DNA from: Sesamum alatum
Lineage: Eukaryota > Streptophyta > Magnoliopsida > Lamiales > Pedaliaceae
Direction: 5' to 3'
Length of the DNA: 64,000 bases
NCBI GenBank assembly: GCA_034509735.1
Contig: JACGWO010000005.1
Location: forward strand, 32,580,479 to 32,644,478
Shown here: positions 24,973 to 36,024 of the stretch, in pieces
How positions within the stretch are numbered: position 1 is the stretch's first letter
Layout of the letters: every line of letters starts with the position of its first letter
The notes under the pieces: model-generated
Seen by the model: the letters and a program-made list of their open reading frames with translations, nothing else
The model's database searches: none
Told to the model about the DNA's origin: nothing
Translations under genes and position numbers: made by a program

Positions 24973-25602
24973 GGGTTAATTACAAAGACTTCCCCTACTA
25001 CTATAGGAATATACAAATTCTTCCATCCTACTACAAATTGTTCCCTCTGACTAACATGTGTTAGTTAAATTTAACGGTATATGTTTAAATGACCACTTTG
25101 CCCTCATTTATAAAACTAAAAATAATTCAATAAACTTGAAAATAGAAGTGGACCAAAATATCTTCAAGTATTTTTTATTTCCAAAAAATATGCTTTATTT
25201 TTTATAAAATAATATAATTTCAACAAAATTTATAAGATTTAATGATTGTTTGGAATAAAAATTAATGTCACAACCTACATATACACAATATGTGATTAAA
25301 AAAATATTTTTAAAATAATATACTAAAAGTTACAAGTATACACCCTTTTTAAATTTATAAAAACACAAATTACTTCTAAGGGGTATTTAAGGCATAAAAG
25401 ATAAAGTTATTCAGGTTGGGGGTATTATAGAAAGTTTAGCGCAATTTTTTTTATGATATCAACAAAATCCATTAAGTTGACTAACAGAAATGCCAATTTG
25501 TAAGGTGGATATATTTTAAAGGGAAATTTATGTAATTCTGATAGTAAGAGGGGGAAATTTGTATATTCCCATAGTAGTAGGGGAGGTTAGTGTAATTAAC
25601 CC
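24973..25602. mobile_element. Foldback MITE, Mutator-like family B, with 9-bp target duplication
   Basis: A 630-base element beginning GGGTTAATTACA and ending TGTAATTAACCC, flanked by the perfect 9-base direct repeat TAATTGATA (24964-24972 and 25603-25611). The inverted termini extend further inward (CCCCTACTACTAT against ATAGTAGTAGGGG). There is no coding capacity. The ends resemble family A, but the body differs. Confidence 0.85.
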
Positions 25603-26155
25603 TAATTGATAATTAGTTTTTTTTTTAATGTGATGTGTTAGTTTATATATTTTACTCTTATTTATAATATATTTTAAAACGTAAGAAAATATATATTATA
25701 TGGACGCAGGAACGACATGCCACGACTGTTAGTGAATTATATAAAATTTAATGTTGTAGTGTCACACATCAATAATTATGAGTAAAAACTAACTTTTTTA
25801 GATAGATGAAATTAATAAAAGAAAAAGATAGTAGGTGGGTGGTTGGCAGCAGCCAGATAATACCTCTTCTACTTATCAGTCCCTTAATTTTGATATGAAA
25901 ATTGACACAAACTATACACATAATTTACAATATCTCCATTATATTTCATATCATCACTCTCCCCAACTTTCCAATTCATATTTGAAATGTAGATTATAAA
26001 TTTAAACCATCAAAGTCAAAATATGGCTCCAATTATTATAATTCACAATTATTTGTTGCTTATATATATGGTTTATAGTGTGAACTAATGATATGTGCTT
26101 TGGAATTGAGGATTTAGACTTTGGTTTTAATTTTTTATCCGTATATTAAGATATA

Positions 26156-26579
26156 GGGTAAATTACATCTACCTTCCTGAAGTTTAGCATAATTACAAAT
26201 ACCTCCTCGTTGTTTAAAACATTACAAATACCTTTACGAGGTTTGTAATTTTTAACCAAATGTCTGAAATTGACCATTTTGCTCTTGAATTTTTTTATTA
26301 AAATTATAGAAAAATCGGCCAAGGAAAATTGCATTATTGCTCATTTGTGTAAAAAAAAATTAAGAAACCTTTCCATGCACATTCTAGTCCAATTTTTTTT
26401 AAAGAATTAAATAAAAATAATTCAGTTCATAAGGGCATTTTGGTCAGTTCACCCCATAAAAATTGATGGAAATGGGTTATTTGTCAGACGATCACAAACC
26501 CGAGGGGGGTATTTGTAATTTTTCAAACAACGTATTTATAATTATGCCAAATCTTAGAAGAGGTAGATATAATTTACTC
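26156..26579. mobile_element. Foldback MITE, family A (copy 3), with 9-bp target duplication
   Basis: A 424-base element beginning GGGTAAATTACATC and ending GATATAATTTACTC, flanked by the 9-base direct repeat TAAGATATA (26147-26155 and 26580-26588). Internal inverted motifs match copies 1 and 2. There is no transposase. Confidence 0.85.
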
Positions 26580-26726
26580 TAAGATATATATTATTTTGAC
26601 AATATTGCGTTGATCAAATAAAAGTTAAGTTAGCATTTTTCAAAATAAAAAATTATTAATAGTTTTTATAGCAAAAGTGAAGAAAACAATAAATTTACAA
26701 CCTTTTCTTTTCTCCTTTATTAAATA

Positions 26727-27258
26727 GGATAATTACACCCCTTCCATGAGATTTAGTATAATCACATATGAATTCTATATAGTTTGAAAAATTACATATC
26801 AAACCCTTGAAGTTTCCGTCGTACAAATATGTCCATCTGATAGTCAAAATTCATCGAATTTGTTGAATTAACAAAAAAAAAAAACCTTAATAAAAATTGA
26901 TATGTACCCTCAATTGATTTATTACTGACTTATTGCAGGTCAAACACACTTTTTCATGACCAAACTATCCTTTATATATATTCACACATTAAAGCATGTA
27001 TGGAGGTATATCTTTACCGTTATAAGGGTTGTCTAAACATAAAAGATTTGTTTGACCTGCAATAAGTCAATCGAGAGTAAATATCGATTTTTATTTAGTT
27101 TTTTTTTAACATCAACAAATTTGATAAATTTTGGCTAACAAGTTGACGTATTTGTTAGATGAAAGTAAAATTCAGGGATACTATATGTAATTTTTTAAAT
27201 TACTGAAGGTCCACGTGTAACTACACCAAACCTAAAGGGATGTGGATGTAATTAGAGG
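26727..27258. mobile_element. Long foldback element, family C
   Basis: The ends pair loosely (GGATAATTACACCCC against GGATGTAATTAGAGG) and a nested palindrome is stronger: GACTTATTGCAGGTCAAAC near 26928 recurs inverted near 27046-27068. No target duplication was seen. Non-coding. Confidence 0.5.
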
Positions 27259-27391
27259 AGCAAAGAATGATGTAAGGTGACGAGGTCGTGTCAAAAGTCT
27301 CTAGAAGCACAGCCAAACAATTCCTTAGGAGGTTTTACATACTTCAACTTGAATATTTAGTTAATAAATGCAGTTAAGAAAGCTATATATA

Positions 27392-27392
27392 A

Positions 27393-27446
<54 letters not shown>
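27392..27446. repeat. (TTA)n microsatellite
   Basis: About 17 uninterrupted TTA/ATT units. Confidence 0.95.
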
Positions 27447-27556
27447 ACTAATAAAGGAAAAAAGTTTTCTACCCACGAGAGACTCTTGGAATTAATTCAT
27501 CAATTTGAAAAAAAAAAGAGAAGAATTTCAAAGTCTAAATATTTAATTCGCCCATA

Positions 27557-27580
27557 ATATATATATATATATATATATAT
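27557..27580. repeat. (TA)n microsatellite
   Basis: A run of about twelve TA units. Confidence 0.9.
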
Positions 27581-27661
27581 TGTGAGTGTCATTCTGAAAA
27601 AGACAGGCGGCTACCCTACACGCACACAACAACGACATGGTTTCAACATAATATAATACAT

Positions 27662-27662
27662 A

Positions 27663-27726
<64 letters not shown>
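27662..27726. repeat. (TTA)n microsatellite, second array
   Basis: About 20 TTA/ATT units with one TAG interruption, 220 bases from the first array. It makes a spurious poly-isoleucine frame on the minus strand. Confidence 0.95.
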
Positions 27727-28204
27727 TTCCATGCACAGTTTCTTGCTTTTATATAGTCAACTTTTGCTTTGATAGTTACTACGAGCGGCTGACGCCAATC
27801 TTTATTATACACACATAAATTTTATTGTAATTATCATTTTTCTTTTTAATAGAACGTGTTAACTAGTGAAAATCATCAATTGACTCAAAATTAAGTAATT
27901 ATTTATACTATTATAAAGAGAAAAAGTGATATAGGCACAACGTGACGATTTTGACGCTACTACACAAATTTTTTTGATCCAAAAGATACCCTCAACTGAA
28001 TACTTGATATATTCAACTTTACAAGTTTTACATCGACTTAACTGCTCAATTAATATATTATGTATATATATTTTAAAACGTAAAAAATTATTTATTATAT
28101 GTGTGTAGGGATGACGTGTCATGATGACTAATATGTATATATATATATATATGTCTTGTAATTTAAGTGAGCGGATGAAAGCGTGTGAATAAAATTTGGA
28201 CAAG

Positions 28205-28441
28205 ACTGATGATCCCTTGTCCGAGTGGTGAGGTTGAGGTCCCACAATCAACAGGTCGTGAGTTCGAATACTATGAATGTATGGTGTTGTTTAGTTATTC
28301 CTTTGGTTGCTTTAATGTTGGTGTTGGTAGATAGAGATATTGTTATACTGTGGACTAAATATTGTACTAGCAGTTAATTGTTATAAAAATATTACTATAT
28401 TTTCAAATTAATAATTTATCGTCCGTAATTAAAAAAAAAAA
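28205..28441 (+). mobile_element. tRNA-derived SINE with target-site duplication
   Basis: A 237-base element with an A-box-like TGTCCGAGTGGTGAGG near 28218 and a B-box-like GAGTTCGAATAC near 28260, as in RNA polymerase III promoters, and a terminal A-run at 28431-28441. It is flanked by TAAAATTTGGACAAG (28190-28204) and TAAAATTGGACAAG (28442-28455), a 14-15 base duplication differing by one T. Head, tail and duplication together fit LINE-driven retroposition. Confidence 0.8.
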
Positions 28442-28649
28442 TAAAATTGGACAAGTTTTGAAAGGGAGAGATGGAGAGATATTGACACATGCACGTATTT
28501 TATGAATTTGATGTATAGAAAGATGCATAAGTCAAGTCTCGTGCTGGTTTTAATTTATTTTGTTGTGAGATATGAAGCTGCATAGAAAGTAAGATGAACA
28601 AAGACTGCTTTCTAACACAAACATGTTAGAAAGTAATTATTCATGTTTT

Positions 28650-28850
28650 TTTTGGATAATTATATACACTGAAAAAAACGTCAATATCTACACAAATAAC
28701 CCACTTTTTTTTAAAATTATACATACATACACCTCATCGAAACATCAACATCATTACACAAGCTATCCTGATAATTTCTGTATTTATGCAGAAGTCATGA
28801 GTAATTTGTGTAAATAGATCACGGCTTAAATTCAGTGTATTCTACTTTCT
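28650..28850. other. Possible small inverted-repeat element
   Basis: TACACTGAA near 28666 recurs inverted as TTCAGTGTA near 28831, and the body (ACACAAATAACCC) is reminiscent of the small MITE at 44013-44221. Weak. Confidence 0.3.
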
Positions 28851-29114
28851 TGTCTTAATAAAAGAAAGTTTGCAGTCAAGAATGGTAATCAGAAGCAGAA
28901 GGAGAAGCAGCCTTGCCAAACAAATTTGCACGTTAACCCTTTATTTAATTTTTGAGGATAATGTTCACTTCTTCAATTTCAAACAACATGCTTCTTGTTA
29001 CTTGTTTTTCTCTTCCCTTTGAAAATGTTATGTTATTACTAGAACTATACGTACTACATTTCTCCATCTCAGCTTTTTAATAATCGCTTATCTGATATTA
29101 ATTTTATTATAAAT

Positions 29115-29880
29115 GATATCGACTCAAAAATTTTAATTCCCCGTTTCTTTCATTTTTAGATAAAAGTTTGAACGGCTTCAATTCTAATTAATCGTACGGG
29201 GTAGAACACGTTCTCAAGAACATAGATCTTTTATAAGATTTGTAATTTTGCACGAATTACTTACCAAATATGGTTCTCAATTTTGATATCGACTCAAAAA
29301 TCTTAATCCATCAGAGTGCTTCTCTAATTAATAACACGGGGCATAACACGTTTCCAAGACCATAATTTTTTTATATGATTCGTACAAATTGTCTTTCAAC
29401 ACAGTTTTCAATTTTGTTATAGACGATATAGACAACAACTTCAATTCAGATTAATAACACAGGGCAGGACACGTTCCTAAGATCATAATTTTTTTTTATA
29501 AAATTCGTACATATTACCTACCAACACCGTTTTCAACTTTGTTATAGACCATATTGATTAAAAAATCTTAACCCTTCATTTCTTTCTTGTTTAGATAAAA
29601 GTTTGAACCACTTCAATTCAGATTAATAACACGGGGCAGAGCGCACATTCCCAAGATCATAACTTTTTTATAAGATTCGTACATATTACCTACCAACACA
29701 GTTCTCAACTTTGTTATAGACCATATCGACTCAAAAATCTTAACCCCTCGTTTCTTTCTTTTTTAGATATAGTATGAACGGCTTCAATTATGCTAAATAA
29801 CACAGGACAGAACACGTTCCCAAGATCATAGATTTTTTTATAAAGTTCGTACAAATTACCTACCAATACAGTTCCCGACG
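29115..29880. repeat. Five-unit tandem array, 125-172 base units
   Basis: Units start near 29115, 29285, 29425, 29550 and 29722. Each has ATATCGACTCAAAAATCTTAA (or a variant), then CTTCAATT..ATTAATAACACGGGGCA, ACACGTTCCCAAGATCATA, and a TTCGTACATATTACCTACCAACA..GTT tail. Units 1, 4 and 5 are long (about 160-172); units 2 and 3 lack an internal pyrimidine-rich segment. Divergence between units is moderate. No coding frame is shared by the units. Confidence 0.85.
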
Positions 29881-30074
29881 GGCCGGTGGGAATTTTGATG
29901 GTTGAGGAAAAGTGAGGCATGTTTGTGAGTCAACTCACACACTAACCCAAACTCTTCTCAGTAATGGGTAGGAATTTTCCCTTTGTATTTATGACTTCTC
30001 TAACTTGAAATTTATTTTCAAATTTACTATTCTCCTTTTTATACTTTAGAACTGGATTTTCAAACCCCTTCATT

Positions 30075-30076
<2 letters not shown>

Positions 30077-30106
<30 letters not shown>
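30077..30106. repeat. (CA)n microsatellite
   Basis: About 15 CA units followed by a short TA run. Confidence 0.95.
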
Positions 30107-30114
<8 letters not shown>

Positions 30115-30919
30115 ATATTATTATTAATTTTCAATTCAAATTAAAAGCATACATACACCAGTTGACTTCTATATTACAAGAAAATCTGCACAAGAAAAGA
30201 AAAAGAAAGAATAATTAATATATTAGCCCAGCAAAAGTCAACATTAAGATACGGCATAAGTTTGTGATAATGTCTGAATGAGTGTAGAAGCAGAAAACAA
30301 GGAGGTCTACTAATCAAGAGCCAAAGAGACAATCAAGCATTAAACAAGATTAGGTGGTGATTTGCTTACAATGGTTGGTTTATACTAAATAAAAACATCG
30401 TAATTATGCGGCTAACGACAAATTAGCGGACACGTCTTAACGAGAAGGGATCGGACGAATGAGGAACAGAGATGTGAACCAAAAGATTGGGGCAGACTTG
30501 AGATAAGACAATGTGGCGTCAGTTTATCTAACTAAACAATCTTGATTATATCCAAGACCTTAAACAACAAATTTTTCGGCACTCCACGTAGAAAAGACAA
30601 GACGATATCCCAACAAGATCTTCATAGAATAAACGAAGAGCAGACGAATAAACAAATGGAAAGACGCTTATTGTACATTGCTTTCACACGGGGCGACACA
30701 ACCAACACAACGTTTGTGCTTTCGTGAGCATATGCAAGCATAGCATCATCTTTACTTAATTCCCAGCTATTGAAAAAGTCGATGATTATGTATTACTAGG
30801 CTTCTTTGGTGCATATATATGATCTAGGGGTATAGGATTTACACTATCAATTATGCTGAAAACATGAAATTTGAGAAGTGAGATTGTTCTTTCTCAGTGC
30901 TTTACCGTGTTTCATAGCT
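30107..30919. other. Spacer downstream of the WSS1-like gene
   Basis: No gene is recognised. It contains the presumed 3' untranslated region of the minus-strand gene at its right end. Confidence 0.4.
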
Positions 30920-32701
30920 TCAAGTACCGAGATATGGTCCAGGCGTGGACGTAGGAGGGCCATACGAGTATCTCCACTCCCCACAAGCCATGCATCTATC
31001 CGTTTCAGTGCTGTTGTCTAGGGTGCAAAATTTGCAAGACCAGACTCTTGACGTCTTGTCTCCAGTGCCTTTATTTTTTGGTGTTCCACAGGCTTCACAT
31101 GTAAGGGCTACTTGCTGCAATCAATGAAGTAAATATGTAATCAAATGCTGGAAAAATATAGCACCATCACAAGGTATCAGGGCCGTAAGGGGATTGAAGG
31201 CTATCTAATGTATAAATTCATATAAGTACTAGGAGATATCGGCCACCTTTAAGGATGGCTGATCACTGGGAGTTTCGTAAGCATTAGAAATAAAGGAAAG
31301 AATTTCTACGGATGGGATCTCTCACATTAATCGTTAAGCATTTGCGCTATAAGCTGATATGAATCCGTATATATGAAGTAGGTTTCACGTTATTTAGGTT
31401 ACAGATGATGAAACCTTGAGCAAAAACCAAAATTTATCACAAGGAAATGCGAAGCATAAAGCAAATTTTACCCGATTTAACAACGTGCAGGTGTTGCACT
31501 GCCACTGAGAGTCGTCTTCCCTTCCCTGGGCAGATATAGAATCAACCACTGTCTTCTGAGTAAATCTGTCACCCAATGTAACATGAACTCCCAAGTTTTC
31601 TGAAGATCCTCCACTCTCTGCTGATTTGGATCCACACCATAAATCATCATGTAGTCTCCTTTCTGCAGCCATGGCTGCTGCTTGGACCGGTGTTAGTACA
31701 GCTTTAATGCCAGTATCACCACCAAGACGTTTCGGCCCATGGGGTAACAGAGTTTCATGCCGCGCTCTATTTTCAGCAGCAGCCAGAGCTTTCTGGCGTA
31801 GCGAAGGCAAAGGAGGTTGACGAGAATAGCCACCCAATCTTCTCCCAGGGAGATCAAATCCTTGCCCGCTTCCGGTAATGCCTTTGGCCATGAGTTCTTC
31901 ACATTCCTACAATAATAGGAAACTTGAATCAGGCGAACATAAAATCTGCAGTAGAAAACTAAAGTCTCCAGCGGAAGAAGGAAAAGAAATCCATCCTTGT
32001 CAGGTTGATGTATTGGCCAACGAAAATATTAAAACTGATCAGCAGCTCAAAGGAACATTTACTGCCTAGAGTGTAGGAAAAATCATGGGACTGGTTGGCA
32101 TTTTATGCCAGGATATGGGAATGTTTAATTGAAAAAACAAAAGAAGGAAAATGAAATTAACAAAAAATAAAATTAGATTTGATGCTTTAATACGAAGGTG
32201 ATTAAACCAAGACATAAAGTACTTTAAAAGAAAAGCGAGAAACAGAATCATAACCTTTCTTATTTCATCCAAAAGATTGTAGAAATCAGCATTATGAGGG
32301 CCATATTCATTGTGGCAAAGCTCATGAAGCATGGTATCAAGAATCTGCTCGTAAGGGAAAAAATCCCACTCGTTGTTTGGTCTGCGCAGTCTCAACTTAA
32401 CCTCGGCCCCTCCTCCTATATTTAGCCCTAGAAGAGATGGATTGCTTGGACTGCAAATCAAGATTCCCAGTTAACAAGCCGACTAGGTCCTAGGAAATAG
32501 AGAGACTGAAAAATATCCTATGGAAATAAAGGAATCTTCATCCTACCAAAACTCAGAAAGGACCCTAACTTTCCATTTTCTTTTCCGCATGATAGGTTGG
32601 ACTTGCTTTGCAACTTTTTCGAGAATTTCCCTTGCTTCATCCTCCCGAACCTTCTTCAGAGGTTTGACTTCCCAGACTTTGTTAAGATCATTCAGGTCCA
32701 T
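30920..32701 (-). CDS. WSS1A: WLM-domain DNA-protein-crosslink metalloprotease (WSS1A-like)
   Basis: Family role: the Wss1/SPRTN-type repair protease that digests proteins covalently trapped on DNA, in the nucleus. Coding exons (minus): 32701-32547, 32450-32255, 31906-31472, 31114-30920; 326 residues, all in frame. The N-terminus (MDLNDLNKVWE) matches plant WSS1 as I recall it, which supports this start. The WLM domain carries HELCHNEYGPH near 94-104, the HExxHxxxxxH zinc site with catalytic Glu. Two RanBP2-type zinc fingers follow near the C-terminus: WQCNTC...CEAC, whose two cysteine pairs lie on different exons, and WSCKFC...CMAC. Such fingers usually bind ubiquitin or nucleic acid. A 5'-UTR intron at 32728-33516 is suggested by its splice sites. 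Confidence 0.9.
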
Positions 32702-33989
32702 GCGGATAGCGCAAGTTCTCAACAGAACTGATGAAAGGCAAGTGCCAGAGAGTTAGTTAAAATGGCTTGCCATATCTAGTGATTCGCCATGCAAGCAGAT
32801 TAGAACGAAGTTATTAAAGCCAAATAAAACTCTTTCATGCAGTTCACAACAAGAATAGTCTAAGTATGCATCAAGCATACTTAAGCGAGAGACAAGCACC
32901 CGTTCACTTCTGTCCTTAATGAGCCTAAAAAGCACAAGACCAGCTCAAAGAATAGATGCATCAAGCACAACACTCGTTCCAGCACGACACCTTTGCTCTC
33001 ACAAACTTCCAAGAACTATCCCAAATTGAGTTTCCAGTCTTAAGCCATATTCATAAGACAAAGATAACTATAACATAAGAAACTCCGAAACGAGGATAAT
33101 GACATTTTAACACTAATATGAAGAACATTCTGAACTCCACACCACTTTAATTGCATATCAATTTCTACATTTCCAGATAAACTGCAAAATTTGCTAATAC
33201 TTCCATCCCCTCATTGCCACGCCAACTTTTAGCAGAATTTGTTCCAAAACACAAACTATCACCAGCAATAATTTCATTCAACAGCAAAAAAGATTACTTT
33301 TACACGGTCAGTGAACTAAACAAAATTAAATTACTAACCCAGATAAGCTTCCGACTTTTTCAATGAAAAAGAACATAACTTTGAACTTTTTCAGGAGTCT
33401 AACACTGAAAATCAAAGATTCTAAGCATTCTTTTGCAGTTCTAGTTCAAGAACTAACAAAAACATCAAAATCTTTATATATAAGCAGAACAGATAACTGA
33501 AGGGGGTTGGAATTACCTGGAAATCGTCTGAAAATCACGAAATTTGATCTAGAACGTAGAGGGCTTTGGCCAAAAAATTATCTTTAAATTCCGATTTTTC
33601 TTATGAAGCAAGCTACTCAGAAATAGACCGCTGATTTCAAAATTTTCCTCAATTTTGTCTAGATTTTTTTCAGTCTTTTTGGTGTTTTTGTTTTCTTTTT
33701 CTTGAGTCCAATGCAAAATGGGGCAGCCCAAATATTTACAAAGCTTTCTCAGCCCACAAACAATATGCTGTTCAGCTTCAGGATTCTTAGTGGGCCGTTC
33801 AGATTGAGTTATGATATTCTGAGAAACTCTAACTTGAACTACAAAATTTTCAACTGAATTTCCCACCAAAATTATACTGCTCCTCTCTCTACTTCTTCAC
33901 CCTCTCCCTCATTCTCTCGACGACCGATCAGGATTTCCCAGTCCTCACATTCAGATCATACCTCACAAGAAAATCCAAGCTCCGCAACA
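32702..33989. promoter_or_regulatory. Divergent intergenic region between WSS1-like and GMC genes
   Basis: On minus, TTTCCAG|GTAATT at 33517/33516 and TTTCATCAG at 32728 suggest a 5'-UTR intron of the WSS1-like gene, leaving under 500 bases to the plus-strand start at 33990. The plus-strand leader (33880-33950) is CT-rich. The two genes may share a bidirectional promoter. No coding sequence is seen. Confidence 0.45.
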
Positions 33990-35885
33990 ATGGCGGAGAA
34001 CTCCTACTTTCGTTGGCCTACGTGTCTAATGTTCTTGATTGTTAGCGTTCTGGTTTCGCTACGCACATCACATTCTCAAGAAAGTAATGATCTTCAACTC
34101 CTTTTGTTTTTTTTTTTATGTGTATATCTGTACATTTTCTATGCCTTGGAGTCTTCAACTGATTGAAGTTTCTTGAACCCTTTTTATTGATTAGTAGAGA
34201 CATTCTTGAATTCAGCCATGAAATTATACGATGATCGTAATGTTTTGCTCTGTAATTCAGGTCCAAAGTATCTGGGATTCGTGTCAAATGCTACAGAATT
34301 TCCAGCAGAGGATTACTATGATTACATCATAGTCGGTGGTGGCACTGCCGGCTGCCCCCTGGCGGCAACTCTGTCGGAAAGATTTCGGGTTCTTGTTCTT
34401 GAAAGAGGGGGAATTCCGTATGGTAAACCTAATCTGATGACTCAAGATGGATTTCTCACAACTTTAATTGAAGCTGATGCCCATGAATCCCCTGCTCAAA
34501 TTTTCACATCTGAAGATGGAGTTCCAAACGCTAGAGGCAGAGTTCTTGGAGGAAGTAGCGCGATAAATGCCGGTTTTTACAGTAGAGCTGATCAAGATTT
34601 CTACAAGAGATCAGGGATCAACTGGGATCTCAGAGTTGTTAATCAGTCATATGAATGGGTAGAAAAAGCCATTGTGTTTAGGCCTGAGTTAAAGAATTGG
34701 CAATCTGCTGTAAGAGATGGGCTATTAGAGGCTGGGATTGATCCATACAACGGTTTCAGTTTGGATCATGTTATGGGGACTAAAATAGGGGGTTCGACGT
34801 TTGATAGTTTTGGTAGAAGACACAGTGCAGCAGACCTCTTGAGCTATGCAAATCCATCAAACATTAAGGTGGTGGTGCATGCTAGTGTCGAGAGGGTTCT
34901 TTTGGCATCTTCCTCCGCTTACCCTGATGCTAAAAAGTCGGCTATTGGGGTTGTGTTCCGTGATCAAACCGGGCAGTATCACCATGCCATGGTGCGGGAT
35001 AGGGGTGAGGTCTTGCTGTGTGCAGGGGCTCTAGGCAGCCCTCAGCTCCTGCTGCTGAGTGGCATCGGGCCAAGGCCTTATCTTGCTTCGTGGGGGATTC
35101 CTGTGGCATACCATTCGCCATACGTTGGTCAGTTTCTGTACGATAATCCAAGAAACGGAATATCCATAGTGCCACCAGTCCCACTAGATCATTCATTGAT
35201 TCAAGTTGTGGGCATTACTAGTTCAGGCACTTATCTAGAAGCAGCCTCCAATTCAGTACCCTTTGCTTCCCCTGCTTGGCCAATCTTCATTAGGTCTCCA
35301 GGCTCTGCAATCTATCTCAATGTTGCCACTCTTATGGAGAAAATAGTCGGTCCACTTTCTTCCGGTTCTCTCAGATTGGCATCCACAGACGTGAGAGCCA
35401 ACCCTATAGTCCGGTTCAACTATTTCAGCAATCCAGGAGACCTTGAGAGGTGCGTGAATGGCACAAGAAAGATCGCTGATGTGCTGAAAACCCGTGCTAT
35501 GAAGGATTTTAGGTTCCATCATTTGTTTGGAGCTAGAGAGTTTCGATATGTTGGCCCTGCACTGCCTATTGATCAGTCTAACGATGCACAGATGCGGGAG
35601 TTCTGTAGACGCACGGTGAGCACCATATGGCACTATCATGGAGGCTGCCTTGTGGGGAAGGTTGTGGACCGCAACCTCAAAGTCATAGGACTAGGCGGTC
35701 TGAGAGTCGTAGATGGCTCAATGTTCACAGTATCACCTGGTACCAATCCTCAGGCCACTCTTCTGATGCTGGGGAGGTAAGAATTCAGTATTGCTAGGAC
35801 TAGATGACCGCGGTAAAAACCTTAACATGTTTGTTTCCATTGCAGGTTTTTCGGGTTGAAGCTAATGAGGGAGAGACTGAGATAA
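33990..35885 (+). CDS. GMC oxidoreductase, (R)-mandelonitrile lyase-like/HOTHEAD family
   Basis: Exons 33990-34083, 34261-35776, 35846-35885; 549 residues in frame. Family role: FAD-dependent glucose-methanol-choline oxidoreductases, which in plants include HOTHEAD (cuticle fatty-acid oxidation) and mandelonitrile lyases. Visible features: a signal peptide (about 1-29), so probably secreted; the FAD site YIIVGGGTAGCPLAATL near 52-68; ARGRVLGGSSAINAGFY (GMC signature 1); GALGSPQLLLLSGIGP (signature 2); WHYHGG near 488 with the catalytic His; and GTNPQAT near 524. A downstream ATG at 34218 lies in the intron and would lose the signal peptide. Overall it looks closer to the Arabidopsis MDL-like protein than to HOTHEAD; the substrate is not predictable. 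Confidence 0.88.
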
Positions 35886-36018
35886 AACCGGGCAGTTTTG
35901 CTGCCTTATGATGAGCGAATGCAATAGAAAGATCGGTTGCTTGCTATAAAGAGTTTTGGTGTAAAACGATGTCCATTTGGTGAGAGCTCTACATTTAGAA
36001 AGCATAGCATTGGCTATA

Positions 36019-36024
36019 AATAAA
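36019..36024 (+). terminator. Poly(A) signal of the GMC gene
   Basis: AATAAA 134 bases after the stop codon, a plausible polyadenylation signal for the GMC gene. Confidence 0.5.

Noticed and set aside
27543..27812. Poly-isoleucine minus-strand frame
   Set aside because: Produced by the (TTA)n microsatellite.
28211..28275. Functional tRNA gene
   Set aside because: Only A- and B-box likeness; no cloverleaf could be drawn, and the A-tail and target duplication show a SINE.
29115..29880. CRISPR-like repeat array
   Set aside because: Units are long, diverged and contiguous with no distinct spacers, and this is a plant nuclear genome; it is a tandem array.
34206..35780. Start of the GMC gene at the ATG at 34218
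   Set aside because: That ATG precedes a good acceptor (TTCAG at 34260). Exon 1 at 33990-34083 joins in frame and supplies the signal peptide expected for the family.
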